Assembly: GCA_017614715.1 (NCBI GenBank)
Contig: JAGABI010000007.1
Span: forward strand, 1 to 34,321
DNA length: 34,321 nucleotides
Direction: 5' to 3'
DNA from: Bacteroidales bacterium
GTDB lineage: Bacteria; Bacteroidota; Bacteroidia; Bacteroidales; UBA932
Shown here: positions 1 to 8,638 of the stretch, in pieces
How the letters are laid out: each line of letters opens with the position of its first letter
How positions within the stretch are numbered: position 1 is the first letter of the stretch
Translations under genes and position numbers: made by a program
The notes under the pieces: model-generated
What the model was told of the DNA's origin: nothing
Database searches by the model: none
The model's input: the letters and a program-made list of their open reading frames with translations, nothing else

Positions 1-1769
1 AGAAGATGAAGGCGCTCGCATCCAAGGGCGAATTCAAGCACGAACTCGGCGACCTGACAATAGATATCGCCATCGGCGAAGCCAAGCTTCCCGGCGAGAA
101 GGAGGGCGAAGAGAAAACTGTAAAGACAATCTCCGTAACCGATCATGGTATCGGTATGACAGGGGAGGAGGTTGATAAATACATCAACCAGATAGCGTTC
201 AGCTCGGCCGGCGAATTCCTGGAGAAATATAAAGACCAGAACATCATCGGTCACTTTGGCCTCGGATTCTATTCCTCTTTCATGGTTTCACAGAAGGTGG
301 AGATAGATACCCTCTCATATAAGACAAACGCCAAAGCAGTGAAATGGAGCTGCAACTGCGACCCACAATACTCGATGGAGCATAGCGACCGCAAAGAGAG
401 GGGCACAACCGTAACCCTGTTCCTTGACAGCGAAAGCGAAGGCTTTGCCGACCGTTACAAACTTGAGAGCCTGCTCAAGAAATACTGCAAGTTTATGCCG
501 GTAAGCATCCGCTTTGGCAAAGAGCAGGAGTGGAAAGACGGCAAGTATGTAGATGGCAAAAAGGACAACATAATCAACAATTGCGACCCTATCTGGACCA
601 AAAAGCCGTCCGACCTCAAGGATGAAGACTACGACAAGTTCTATAAAGAACTCTATCCGATGCAGGATGACCCGTTGTTCCACATCCATCTGAACGTGGA
701 TTATCCGTTCAACCTGACCGGTATCCTTTACTTCCCCAAGATCAAAGACCGCCTGGATCTCTCCCGCAACAAGGTTCAGCTCTACTGCAACCAGATGTTC
801 GTCACCGATTCCGTAGAGAACATAGTTCCGGAATTCATGACCGTGCTCCACGGCGTGATAGACTCTCCCGACATCCCGCTGAACGTCTCCCGCAGCTACC
901 TGCAGAACGATGACAACGTGAAGAAGATCAGCCACTACATCACCCGCAAGGTCGCCGACAAACTGGACGAGATCTCCAAGAACAACGCTGCCGAATTTGA
1001 GAAGAAGTGGGACGACCTCAAGATATTCATAGAATACGGTATGCTTACCGACGCAAAATTCTGCGAGAAGGCGATGGAGTTTGCCCTGTTCAAGAATACC
1101 GACGGCAAATACTTCAAGATGGAGGATTACCGCAAGGCTATCGAGGCCAACCAGACCAACAAAGACGAGAAGGTGGTTTACCTCTACACCAACGACCCCG
1201 TGGCCCAGTACACCCAGATTGAGGCGGCCAAAAACAAAGGGTACGACGTGCTTGTGATGGACTGCCAGCTGGATGCACACTACGTCGGCCTTCTGGAGCA
1301 GCGCATACACGACAGCGTGTTCACCAGGGTGGATGCAGACATTATTGACAAACTCATCGTTAAAGAAGACATCAAGGCCGTCAAGCTCTCCGAAGACGAG
1401 AAAAAGAAGATGCAGGAGGAGTTTGAGAAGATTCTCCCCAAGGAAAACAAGTATGATGTTACACTTGAGAATCTGGGCGAGGAGGCCGATGCCATCTCCA
1501 TCAACCAGAACGAGTTTATGCGCCGCTACCGCGACATGGCGGCTGTTGGCGGCGGCATGAACATATACGGCGATATGCCGGCATATTACAATGTCACCGT
1601 GAATGCCGACAGTCCGCTTGTAAAGAAGGTTCAGGAGGCAGAAGGCGGTCTGACCGCAGAGAACCAGCTGCTCCGCCAGCTGTGTGACCTTGCACTCCTT
1701 TCTGCCGGCCTGCTCAAAGGCAAACCCCTTGCCGACTTCATCCGCCGCAGCGCAGAGTTACTCAAATAA
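1..1769 (+). CDS. htpG: Molecular chaperone HtpG (Hsp90), 5' end missing
   Basis: Bacterial Hsp90, a cytosolic ATP-dependent homodimeric chaperone that remodels client proteins. The reading frame is already open at the window edge, and the first in-frame ATG (position 6) lies inside the conserved N-terminal region, just after where family members have the DATQKLK-type helix, so roughly 40-50 residues are missing. Visible GHKL ATPase motifs are VTDHGIGMT (the DxGxG nucleotide loop), the lid region, IIGHFGLGFYSSFMV and the GTTVTLFL strand. The middle domain follows with RNKVQLYCNQMFV and the SPDIPLNVSRSYLQ catalytic-loop region, and the dimerisation domain ends at LLK. The middle-to-C-terminal part is complete and I see no frameshift. 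The family assignment is secure. The next gene starts 42 bases downstream behind its own promoter-like element. Confidence 0.97.
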   Translation, partial: KMKALASKGEFKHELGDLTIDIAIGEAKLPGEKEGEEKTVKTISVTDHGIGMTGEEVDKYINQIAFSSAGEFLEKYKDQNIIGHFGLGFYSSFMVSQKVEIDTLSYKTNAKAVKWSCNCDPQYSMEHSDRKERGTTVTLFLDSESEGFADRYKLESLLKKYCKFMPVSIRFGKEQEWKDGKYVDGKKDNIINNCDPIWTKKPSDLKDEDYDKFYKELYPMQDDPLFHIHLNVDYPFNLTGILYFPKIKDRLDLSRNKVQLYCNQMFVTDSVENIVPEFMTVLHGVIDSPDIPLNVSRSYLQNDDNVKKISHYITRKVADKLDEISKNNAAEFEKKWDDLKIFIEYGMLTDAKFCEKAMEFALFKNTDGKYFKMEDYRKAIEANQTNKDEKVVYLYTNDPVAQYTQIEAAKNKGYDVLVMDCQLDAHYVGLLEQRIHDSVFTRVDADIIDKLIVKEDIKAVKLSEDEKKKMQEEFEKILPKENKYDVTLENLGEEADAISINQNEFMRRYRDMAAVGGGMNIYGDMPAYYNVTVNADSPLVKKVQEAEGGLTAENQLLRQLCDLALLSAGLLKGKPLADFIRRSAELLK

Positions 1770-1779
1770 TTTATTTTGT

Positions 1780-1787
1780 TATATTTG
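1780..1787 (+). promoter_or_regulatory. Candidate -7 promoter element for the GNAT gene
   Basis: TATATTTG matches the Bacteroidota -7 consensus TAnnTTTG exactly and lies 24 bases before the ATG at 1812. No convincing -33 TTTG is at normal spacing. The element falls inside the reading frame if translation began at 1776, so it argues for the 1812 start. Confidence 0.5.
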
Positions 1788-1811
1788 CGTGATATAACAA
1801 GATATACAGAT

Positions 1812-2942
1812 ATGAGCGTAACGATAATACCGGTAGAGACCAGGCGTCAGATGAACCAGTTCATCAATTTCACGCTTGATCTCTATCGTAGTTGTCCCTA
1901 TTATGTTCCTGAGCTGGCACTAGACACAAAAGCGACCCTGAATCCCAAAAAGAACCCCGCTTTTGAATTCAGCCAGGCGCAACCTATGCTGGCAATCCGC
2001 GAAGGCAAGGTTGTCGGCAGGGTGGTGGCCCTGATAAACAACCATGTGAACGAGACCTGGAACCACAAGATTGTCCGTTTCGGCTGGATAGACTTCATAG
2101 AGGACTACGAGGTGTGCAAGGCTCTGCTGGATGCAGTGTGCAAATGGGGGAAGGAGCGCGGCATGAACATGCTGGAAGGGCCAATGGGTTTCACAGACTT
2201 TGACCGCGAGGGTGCCCTTACATGGGGTTTTGACCGCATCGCGACCATGTCCACAATATACAATTATCCGTATTACATAGATTACTACGAACGGTACGGC
2301 CTTGGTTTGGGAGCCGACTGGATAGAGCATCTGATCACCATCCCGGAAGAAATTCCGGAGCGTTACGCAAAGATGTGCGACCTTGTAAGGGAGCGCTACA
2401 ACCTGCGGGTCGTTTATGCAAAGAATTCGTCAGAACTGAAAAAGGTACATGCAAAGCCCATATTCAAGCTTCTAAACCAATGCTACGCAGAGTTGTATGG
2501 CTTCTCACAACTCAACGACAAACAGATTGACAAGTATATAGAAGACTACATTACGTTTGCCGACGTGGAGATTATCCCGCTCATCTATAACGAGCAGGAC
2601 GAACTGGTCGCCTGCGGTATAATGATACCATCCCTGGCAAAGGCACTTGTACGCTGTCGCGGCAAATTGTTCCCGTTCGGCTGGTGGCAACTTATCAAGA
2701 GATTGTACATCAAGAACGACGATACCGTAGAATTCTTGCTGGTAGGTATCCGTCCCGACTATCAGGGCAAAGGGCTCAACTCGCTGCTGGTGTCATCGAT
2801 ACATCCAGTTCTCAAGCGCAAGGGTTATGTCCAGGCAGAGACAAACTGCAACCTTGTGGACAACACCAAGATTATAAACTTCTGGAGCCACATGCCGCAT
2901 ATCGACCATAAGAAACGCCGCGCATTTATAAAGGACATCTAA
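1812..2942 (+). CDS. GNAT-family N-acetyltransferase (large Bacteroidales type)
   Basis: A 376-residue cytosolic protein with a C-terminal GNAT acyl-CoA-binding signature, [16 protein letters not shown], matching motif A (Q/R-x-x-G-x-G/A), at about residues 311-326. The N-terminal half, with PYYVPEL and the segment [13 protein letters not shown], resembles the long uncharacterised acetyltransferase-like proteins common in Bacteroidales; the substrate is unknown. An upstream in-frame ATG at 1776 exists, but the stretch from it crosses a promoter-like element, and [13 protein letters not shown] at 1812 is the more natural start. It is followed after 4 bases by the J-domain gene and then pncB, so the three are probably co-transcribed. 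The acetyltransferase fold is well supported; a role in NAD or chaperone metabolism would be inferred only from neighbours. Confidence 0.85.
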   Translation: MSVTIIPVETRRQMNQFINFTLDLYRSCPYYVPELALDTKATLNPKKNPAFEFSQAQPMLAIREGKVVGRVVALINNHVNETWNHKIVRFGWIDFIEDYEVCKALLDAVCKWGKERGMNMLEGPMGFTDFDREGALTWGFDRIATMSTIYNYPYYIDYYERYGLGLGADWIEHLITIPEEIPERYAKMCDLVRERYNLRVVYAKNSSELKKVHAKPIFKLLNQCYAELYGFSQLNDKQIDKYIEDYITFADVEIIPLIYNEQDELVACGIMIPSLAKALVRCRGKLFPFGWWQLIKRLYIKNDDTVEFLLVGIRPDYQGKGLNSLLVSSIHPVLKRKGYVQAETNCNLVDNTKIINFWSHMPHIDHKKRRAFIKDI

Positions 2943-2946
2943 TTTA

Positions 2947-3732
2947 ATGAGCAAGAAGTGGTTATTTGGATTCCTGGGTTGGGCTTTCTTTGGCCCGATA
3001 GGGGCGCTTGTGGGCTTCCTCGCAGGAACGGCTCTTGATTCAATCGGTTCATCCGGCCAGAGTGAGATTGGCGACGGGAGCAATCCGTGGGGCAGGGCAA
3101 CCTCTTCCGGTGGATATTCCACCCGCAACACATCTTCCCAGCAGTATCGCAACGAGCAGCGGAACAGTTTTATGATGAGCCTGCTAGTGCTCGCTACCGC
3201 CGTAATAAAGGCAGACGGGAAGCTGAGCAACGCAGAGCTTCAGAACGTAAAGAGTTTTATCAGGACCAATTTTGGCGACCAGGCCGCCAACGAGGCAGAG
3301 GGGATAGTCCGCCAGTTGATGGCCAAGGATATAAACATCTATGAGGTCGGTGCTCAGATCCGCACCTATATGAACTATTCGCAGCGTCTGCAGCTTTTCC
3401 AGTATCTGGTGCAGCTGGCGCAGTGCGACGGCATGGTGCAGGCAGAACTGGATGTGCTGGACTCTATTGCAAGCGCCATCAGCCTGAGTAATACCGACCG
3501 TGACTCCCTGCTTAACATGTACCGCCAGCAGGCCGATTCTGCATACAAGGTGCTTGGCATCGAGCCCGGCGCCACCGACGATGAAGTCCGCAAGGCATAC
3601 AAGCGCATGGCACTCAAATATCATCCTGACAAAGTCGCAACCCTGGGAGAGGATGTCCAGAAGGCTGCTGAAGAGAAATTCAAGAAAGTTCAGCAGGCCT
3701 ACGAACAGATCAAGAAGGAACGGGGCATGTAA
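2947..3732 (+). CDS. DjlA-like membrane-anchored TerB/J-domain co-chaperone
   Basis: A 261-residue protein with three parts. Residues 4-35 form a glycine-rich hydrophobic membrane anchor ([23 protein letters not shown]), followed by a Ser/Gly linker. Residues about 75-190 are an all-helical TerB-like domain, seen from [18 protein letters not shown] and the second acidic repeat [16 protein letters not shown]. Residues about 198-261 are a J domain with [19 protein letters not shown] and the essential HPD tripeptide at 226-228. This order (anchor, TerB, C-terminal J domain) is that of DjlA, which stimulates DnaK at the inner membrane. The start 4 bases after the GNAT stop gives the anchor at the very N terminus as expected. 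The DnaK link comes from family knowledge, not from this locus. Confidence 0.9.
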   Translation: MSKKWLFGFLGWAFFGPIGALVGFLAGTALDSIGSSGQSEIGDGSNPWGRATSSGGYSTRNTSSQQYRNEQRNSFMMSLLVLATAVIKADGKLSNAELQNVKSFIRTNFGDQAANEAEGIVRQLMAKDINIYEVGAQIRTYMNYSQRLQLFQYLVQLAQCDGMVQAELDVLDSIASAISLSNTDRDSLLNMYRQQADSAYKVLGIEPGATDDEVRKAYKRMALKYHPDKVATLGEDVQKAAEEKFKKVQQAYEQIKKERGM

Positions 3733-3750
3733 TTTCTAATATATCAGACA

Positions 3751-4944
3751 ATGAAACAGCTGATTACCCATTTTACCGACAACGACCTCTATACTTTCAC
3801 CTGCCAGTATTATGTGCTGCGCCAGTATCCCCGTGCAGAGGTTGAATACTCTTTCATTGACCGCAACAATACCGTCTATCCAAAAGGGTTCGACGCGCTG
3901 CTGCAGGAGCAGGTAGATTACATGGCCAACGTCGTGATTACCGACGAGGAAATTGAGTATATGAAGGTGAAATGCTACTGGCTGCCACTCTGGTTTTTCA
4001 CATATCTTCGCGGCTACCGCTTCAAACCCCGCGAGGTTAATATCAGTCAGGACGGGGAGGGCCACCTCCACATTACCGTAAGCGGAAAATGGTTCTCTAC
4101 CATAATGTGGGAGATGCCCCTGCTCAGCTGCATTTCAGAACTGATGCACACCCTTGACGGTGACATCGACCGCTACGATGCTCAACTGGAGCAGAAGCGC
4201 GCCCGGGAGAAATCGGAACAGATATTCGGCGCCGGGCTGGTGCTTGGCGACATGGGGACCCGCCGCCGCCTGAGTTTTGACCACCAGGAGATGGTGGTGC
4301 GCACTATGGCGGAGGTGTACAGCAGCAAAAAGTGGCCCGGCAAATTCACAGGCACCTCCAACGTCTGGCTGGCGATGAAATACAACCTCCCGTGCCTGGG
4401 GACAATGTCACACCAGCTTATCTCCTTTGAAGAGAACGTGAGCGGCGTGTTTGAGTGCAACTTCAACGTAATGAAGAAGTTCAGCGACGTGTTTGACGGC
4501 GACAACGGCATCTACCTCTACGACTGCTTTGGCGACAAGGTCTTCTTTGGCAACCTCTCCAAACGGATGGCCATGATGTACAAGGGTCTGCGTGTTGACA
4601 GCGGCAACGAGGAGGAGCAGACGGAGATGATAATAGAGAAATACAAGCAGCTCGGCATTGACCCCGCCAGCAAACAGGTGGTTTACAGTAACGGACTCAA
4701 CATAGACCGCGCTATCGAGATTCACAAATATGTGAACGGCAGGGTGATGGACTCATACGGCGTAGGTACTTTCCTTACATGCGACGTTACCGGCTGCCAG
4801 CCTTCTAACATCGTTATAAAACTCACCCGCGGCCGCATCACAGAACTGCGCGAATGGCACGACTGCATCAAGCTCTCCTGCGACAAAGGCAAGACGCTTG
4901 GCAATCCTGAAAAGTGCAGGTTTATTCTGAGCCAGATAGGTTAA
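3751..4944 (+). CDS. pncB: Nicotinate phosphoribosyltransferase
   Basis: A 397-residue cytosolic enzyme of NAD salvage that makes nicotinate mononucleotide from nicotinate and PRPP with ATP-driven phosphorylation of an active-site histidine. The N terminus ITHFTDNDLYTFTCQYYVLRQYP is the typical PncB opening. The segment GTSNVWLAMKYNLPCLGTMSHQ carries the conserved His (residue 221) that is phosphorylated in the family, and the C-terminal half has the phosphoribosyl-binding region with SNGLNIDRAIEIHKYVNGRV and the YGVGTFLTCDVTG segment. Length is normal for PncB. It lies 18 bases after the DjlA-like gene, probably in the same transcript, and converges on metY with 9 bases between stops. No terminator hairpin is obvious there. 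Confidence 0.95.
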   Translation: MKQLITHFTDNDLYTFTCQYYVLRQYPRAEVEYSFIDRNNTVYPKGFDALLQEQVDYMANVVITDEEIEYMKVKCYWLPLWFFTYLRGYRFKPREVNISQDGEGHLHITVSGKWFSTIMWEMPLLSCISELMHTLDGDIDRYDAQLEQKRAREKSEQIFGAGLVLGDMGTRRRLSFDHQEMVVRTMAEVYSSKKWPGKFTGTSNVWLAMKYNLPCLGTMSHQLISFEENVSGVFECNFNVMKKFSDVFDGDNGIYLYDCFGDKVFFGNLSKRMAMMYKGLRVDSGNEEEQTEMIIEKYKQLGIDPASKQVVYSNGLNIDRAIEIHKYVNGRVMDSYGVGTFLTCDVTGCQPSNIVIKLTRGRITELREWHDCIKLSCDKGKTLGNPEKCRFILSQIG

Positions 4945-4953
4945 ACGGCTCCC

Positions 4954-6246
4954 TTATCTTATAGCGGCGAAGGCCTGCTCCATGTCGGCAATAAGGTCGT
5001 CGGTGTCCTCCAGGCCCACTGAGAAGCGAATCAGATCGGGCTGCACACCGGCCGCAATCAGCTGTTCATCTGTAAGCTGGCGGTGGGTATGGCTTGCCGG
5101 GTGAAGTACGCAACTTGCGGCATCGGCCACATGGGTGACTATATTGATGAGCTTGAGGTTATCCATGAACTTGATGCTGCGCTCGCGGCCGCCCTTGATG
5201 CCGAAGCACATAACGCCAGATGAGCGGCCGTCGGTAAACTGCTTCTGCGCCAGCTCGTGATATTTGTCGCCAGGCAGGCCGGGGTACTTGATCCAGGCTA
5301 CCTCTTTGTTCTCTGAGAGATATTCCGCCATCTTCTGGGCATTAGCACAGTGGCGCTCTACGCGAACCTGTAGCGACTCCAGGCCGACGTTGAGCAGATA
5401 TGCGTTAAAGGGAGAAGCGATGCTGCCGAGGTCGCGCATAAGCTGCACGGTGGCCTTGGTTATAAAGGCGTTCTTGCCAAAACTCCGGGCGTATGCCAAC
5501 CCGTGGTATGAAGGGTCGGGCTCAGTCATGCAGGGGAACTTGTCCGCATGGGCGCTCCAGTCAAAGTTGCCGCTGTCCACAATGGCTCCGCCAACAGAGG
5601 TCGAGTGGCCGTCCATATATTTGGTGGTGGCGTGGGTCACTATATCGGCACCCCATTCAAAAGGGCGGCAGTTGATGGGGGTGGGGAAGGTGTTGTCCAC
5701 AATGAGGGGGACGCCGTGGCTGTGGGCTATGCGGGCAAACTTCTCTATGTCGAGGACGTTCACAGCCGGGTTTGTGAGGGTCTCGCCAAACAGCAGTTTG
5801 GTATTCGGCCTGAAAGCGGCGCAGATCTCCTCTTCAGATGCGTCTGCATCCACAAACGTGCACTCAATGCCCATCTTCTTGAGAGTGATGGCAAACAGGT
5901 TGAAAGTGCCTCCATAGATGGTGCTGGCGCTCACAAAATGGTCGCCGGCATCGCACAGGTTAAGCACCGCAAACAGCGATGCGGCCTGGCCGGAGGAGGT
6001 CAGCATGGCAGATGTGCCCCCTTCAAGGGCGGCTATCTTGGCAGCGACAAAATCGTTGGTGGGATTCTGGAGGCGTGTATAGAAGTAACCAGCAGCCTTG
6101 AGGTCAAAAAGGTCGGCCATCTGCTCGCTGGTTTCATATTTGAACGTGGTTGTCTGATAAATGGGGACCTGACGCGGCTCGCCCTTTTTCGGATCCCAGC
6201 CAGCCTTGATACACAGGGTTGCGGGATTGAGTTTCTTCTCTTTCAT
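4954..6246 (-). CDS. metY: O-acetylhomoserine sulfhydrylase (MetY)
   Basis: A 430-residue PLP enzyme of the Cys/Met metabolism family that makes homocysteine (or methionine analogues) from O-acetylhomoserine and sulfide. Visible features are the entry VPIYQTTTF, the substrate and cofactor segment YTRLQNPTNDFVAAKIAALEGG, SSGQAA, the PLP-pyridine aspartate in LIVDNTF (D184), and the Schiff-base lysine in THATTKYMDGHS (K209). The C-terminal ADAASCVLHPASHTHRQLTDEQL with RFSVGLED is typical of the MetY subgroup rather than the shorter MetB/MetC enzymes. The ATG directly follows the stop of the MscS gene with no spacer, so it is probably translated from the same mRNA. The exact sulfur donor cannot be read from sequence. 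Confidence 0.93.
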   Translation of the reverse strand: MKEKKLNPATLCIKAGWDPKKGEPRQVPIYQTTTFKYETSEQMADLFDLKAAGYFYTRLQNPTNDFVAAKIAALEGGTSAMLTSSGQAASLFAVLNLCDAGDHFVSASTIYGGTFNLFAITLKKMGIECTFVDADASEEEICAAFRPNTKLLFGETLTNPAVNVLDIEKFARIAHSHGVPLIVDNTFPTPINCRPFEWGADIVTHATTKYMDGHSTSVGGAIVDSGNFDWSAHADKFPCMTEPDPSYHGLAYARSFGKNAFITKATVQLMRDLGSIASPFNAYLLNVGLESLQVRVERHCANAQKMAEYLSENKEVAWIKYPGLPGDKYHELAQKQFTDGRSSGVMCFGIKGGRERSIKFMDNLKLINIVTHVADAASCVLHPASHTHRQLTDEQLIAAGVQPDLIRFSVGLEDTDDLIADMEQAFAAIR

Positions 6247-8568
6247 CTATTTGTCCGTTATGATATGAATATCGCGCTGAGGGAAAGGTATCTCTATACC
6301 CTCGCGGTTGAATGCGTTGTAAATCTTTTCGCGGATGTCAGCCATGAGGGACATCTTCTCTTTGGGTGTGAGCCATACGCGCACCTCAAGGTCTACACTG
6401 CTGTCTGCAAAGTTGGAAAGCATAACCACTGGATCCCGATGGGCGAACTTCTTCTCATGCGGTTCAAGAGCCTTTAGGATAACCTCGCGGGCCTTGTCCA
6501 TGTCGGTGCCGTAGCTTACGCTTACGGGTATCTTGCACAGTTCGTAGCTGTGGCTCTTGGTGATGTTCTTGAAGTTCTTGGCAAACAGCTGGCTGTTCAG
6601 GAAGGACATCGTGCTGCCGTCCAGGGTATCTATGGTGGTGCTGCGGATGCCTACGTCCAGAATACGGCCACGGATTCCGTCACACTCTATGTAATCGTTG
6701 AGATGGACACGACCCATGAGCAGCGTTAGGCCGCAGAGAAGGTCGTTGATGGTGTCTTTGAGGGCGAAGCCGAGGCCGACGCCCAAACCACCCACGGCTG
6801 CGATGAGACCCTTGCTGTCTATGTTGAAGAGCTTGACGACCACCACCGCATACAGGAACCATATGAAGATGCTGCCCAAAGTAATATAGAGAGGAATTGC
6901 GCCAGTTGTGTAATTCTCTTTATAAATCTGCTGCAGGGCGGTCTTTATCATATGGATTGCCCAGATAATGGCGAATGCCAGAGCAATCAGGATAAGTATT
7001 TTGGAGAGGGTAACCGTTACGGTGCCGGTGATTGCGCTCAAAAGATTGGTGTGGAGTATGTTCTCTGCCCAGCTGCGCATACTGAACATCTGGGACGCCC
7101 ATCTGAAGCTGATTGCAAATGTCGCAACCGTAAATACAGGGAGGATGAGTTTTTCTACGGTGGGATTGAGCCATATCTCGCGTGCCCCGTGCTCCTTGGC
7201 GTGCTTGAGTTCGTCCCGTTTTACAACATAGGTCAGGCATGTTACGGCCTGCAGGCAGGTTAGCTGCACAATCCAGTATATCTCCAGCATCAGCGCCAGG
7301 AAGGTGAAGCCGAACCAGGCCAGAAGGCACATCGCGCCGGTAATTATGCAGGTGAGCCACATCATCACAGATGCAAAGCGCTCGCGCCAGCGGCCATGCC
7401 GCACCATTTCTGTCAGCTGCCAGATAAAGGATATCAGCAATACCGGCGGAATTGTCAGGTTGATTATGTTGTTGCTGGCCAGCGTCAGGCGCTCGAAGAT
7501 GAACACGACAGCTGTGAACAGCACCGGAATATAGCAGCGGAACACACCCATCGCTTCGTCGGCTTTGCAGCGCAGCGCCACACTCACCAGGAAGATATCG
7601 ATGATTATCATCATATAGAGGAACAGGTCCACCGAAGGCAGGATATTGAAGCCAGCCATAAACGTGTGGCAGACTATGTATGCCAGAAGCACGAATAGGG
7701 TGCAGGCTACAGCGGCGATGACAAAGCCCTTTTTGTCGATAATTCTGTTCTTGCGGAATCTCTTGGGCAGGAGAACCGTTATGGTCAGGATGGCAAGGAA
7801 GATCGATACCGCTGCAATCAAGCCCATGGTGAGCAGCATGATCCAGTTTTCGCGGCGGGTGGTCTTGTTGGTAGAAGCGCCGTCGCCGGCTTTGATATCT
7901 TCAATTACCGCCTTGATGCGCTTGCCAAAGTTTCCGAGCGTCTGGAAATACGATTCACCGCCCGACATGAAAACGTTGTGGCGGATGGTCTCAAAGCGGT
8001 TGGCGTTGTAATCTGCCATCTCGGCCATGCGGTTGGCGGCGGACTCGTAGAGTTCCTGGTTAGTCACTATCTGCTGCTGAAGCTCTGTGAGACGCTCTTT
8101 AATCTCGCCGCAAATCTCCACGCAGGCTTTGCGGGCCTCGTCGCCCTTGGTTGTGAGGGTGCGGGTGTCGATACGGCCCAGAAGGTCCTCCAGGCGGTTG
8201 TAGCGCTCTATCTCGGAGTCAAAGTTGCCTTTCCATTTCTCGAAGGGGTGCTGGTTCTTCTGAAAGGCGTCCATCAGGTCTTCCAGGTTCTGGCAGGCCT
8301 GGGAAAGCCCGAACAAGCGGTTCTCCTGCTGGGTATAGAGCACGATGGTGTACTCCTGGCATTCGTGCATGCACTTGTTCATCTGCGCCCAATAGTCGGC
8401 ACGCTGCTTCTCGTATTGTGAGATATTGTATTCGAGGTTGGTCCTGTAGGCCTGCAGATCGTCATGGAGCTCCTTCACGGTAAGGTCCATATTCTTCTCT
8501 TTGACGACCGCCTTGGCGGGGAGGGCGAGAGCTATCGCCACCAGAATAACCGAAACAATCCTTTTCAT
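6247..8568 (-). CDS. MscS-family mechanosensitive channel, large form
   Basis: A 773-residue protein. A signal peptide (MKRIVSVILVAIALALPAKA) leads into a periplasmic helical region of about 200 residues rich in Gln/Glu that looks like coiled coil. Many membrane segments follow from about residue 230, then the MscS pore and beta domain: the pore helix region with GLIAAVGGLGVGLGFALKDTINDLLCG, then VHLNDYIECDGIRGRILDVGIRSTTIDTLDGS, and a C-terminal alpha/beta domain ending RDIHIITDK. This is the large KefA/MscK-like architecture; the role is release of osmolytes on hypo-osmotic shock. The same frame stays open far upstream (to 9171), but that part is antisense to the GH3 gene and is not real. 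An ATG at 8574 is an alternative start. It abuts metY. Confidence 0.92.
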   Translation of the reverse strand: MKRIVSVILVAIALALPAKAVVKEKNMDLTVKELHDDLQAYRTNLEYNISQYEKQRADYWAQMNKCMHECQEYTIVLYTQQENRLFGLSQACQNLEDLMDAFQKNQHPFEKWKGNFDSEIERYNRLEDLLGRIDTRTLTTKGDEARKACVEICGEIKERLTELQQQIVTNQELYESAANRMAEMADYNANRFETIRHNVFMSGGESYFQTLGNFGKRIKAVIEDIKAGDGASTNKTTRRENWIMLLTMGLIAAVSIFLAILTITVLLPKRFRKNRIIDKKGFVIAAVACTLFVLLAYIVCHTFMAGFNILPSVDLFLYMMIIIDIFLVSVALRCKADEAMGVFRCYIPVLFTAVVFIFERLTLASNNIINLTIPPVLLISFIWQLTEMVRHGRWRERFASVMMWLTCIITGAMCLLAWFGFTFLALMLEIYWIVQLTCLQAVTCLTYVVKRDELKHAKEHGAREIWLNPTVEKLILPVFTVATFAISFRWASQMFSMRSWAENILHTNLLSAITGTVTVTLSKILILIALAFAIIWAIHMIKTALQQIYKENYTTGAIPLYITLGSIFIWFLYAVVVVKLFNIDSKGLIAAVGGLGVGLGFALKDTINDLLCGLTLLMGRVHLNDYIECDGIRGRILDVGIRSTTIDTLDGSTMSFLNSQLFAKNFKNITKSHSYELCKIPVSVSYGTDMDKAREVILKALEPHEKKFAHRDPVVMLSNFADSSVDLEVRVWLTPKEKMSLMADIREKIYNAFNREGIEIPFPQRDIHIITDK

Positions 8569-8593
8569 CGGCATAAATGCTTTGCTAAACATG

Positions 8594-8601
8594 CGAAGAT
8601 A
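8594..8601 (-). promoter_or_regulatory. Candidate -7 element for the MscS-metY operon
   Basis: On the minus strand the sequence reads TATCTTCG, a common variant of TAnnTTTG, 20-26 bases before the two possible MscS start codons. It lies back to back with the candidate promoter of the divergent GH3 gene. Confidence 0.4.
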
Positions 8602-8612
8602 ATAAAAATTGC

Positions 8613-8620
8613 TAATTTTG
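8613..8620 (+). promoter_or_regulatory. Candidate -7 element for the GH3 lipoprotein gene
   Basis: TAATTTTG matches TAnnTTTG exactly and is 18 bases before the ATG at 8639. It supports the start at 8639 rather than the upstream TTG at 8609, which would precede the promoter element. No good -33 box was found. Confidence 0.5.
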
Positions 8621-8638
8621 AGGGTTAAATCGACTCTT

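Noticed and set aside
315-1310. Long minus-strand open frame opposite htpG
   Set aside because: The plus strand encodes a conserved Hsp90 here; the antisense product has no recognisable domain and comes from codon bias.
1776-1811. Upstream ATG start of the GNAT gene
   Set aside because: A TATATTTG promoter element lies inside this segment, and relatives begin near MSVTIIPVE.
5548-6477. Plus-strand open frame of 309 codons opposite metY and the end of the MscS gene
   Set aside because: Both minus-strand genes are conserved through this region, so the frame is a shadow.
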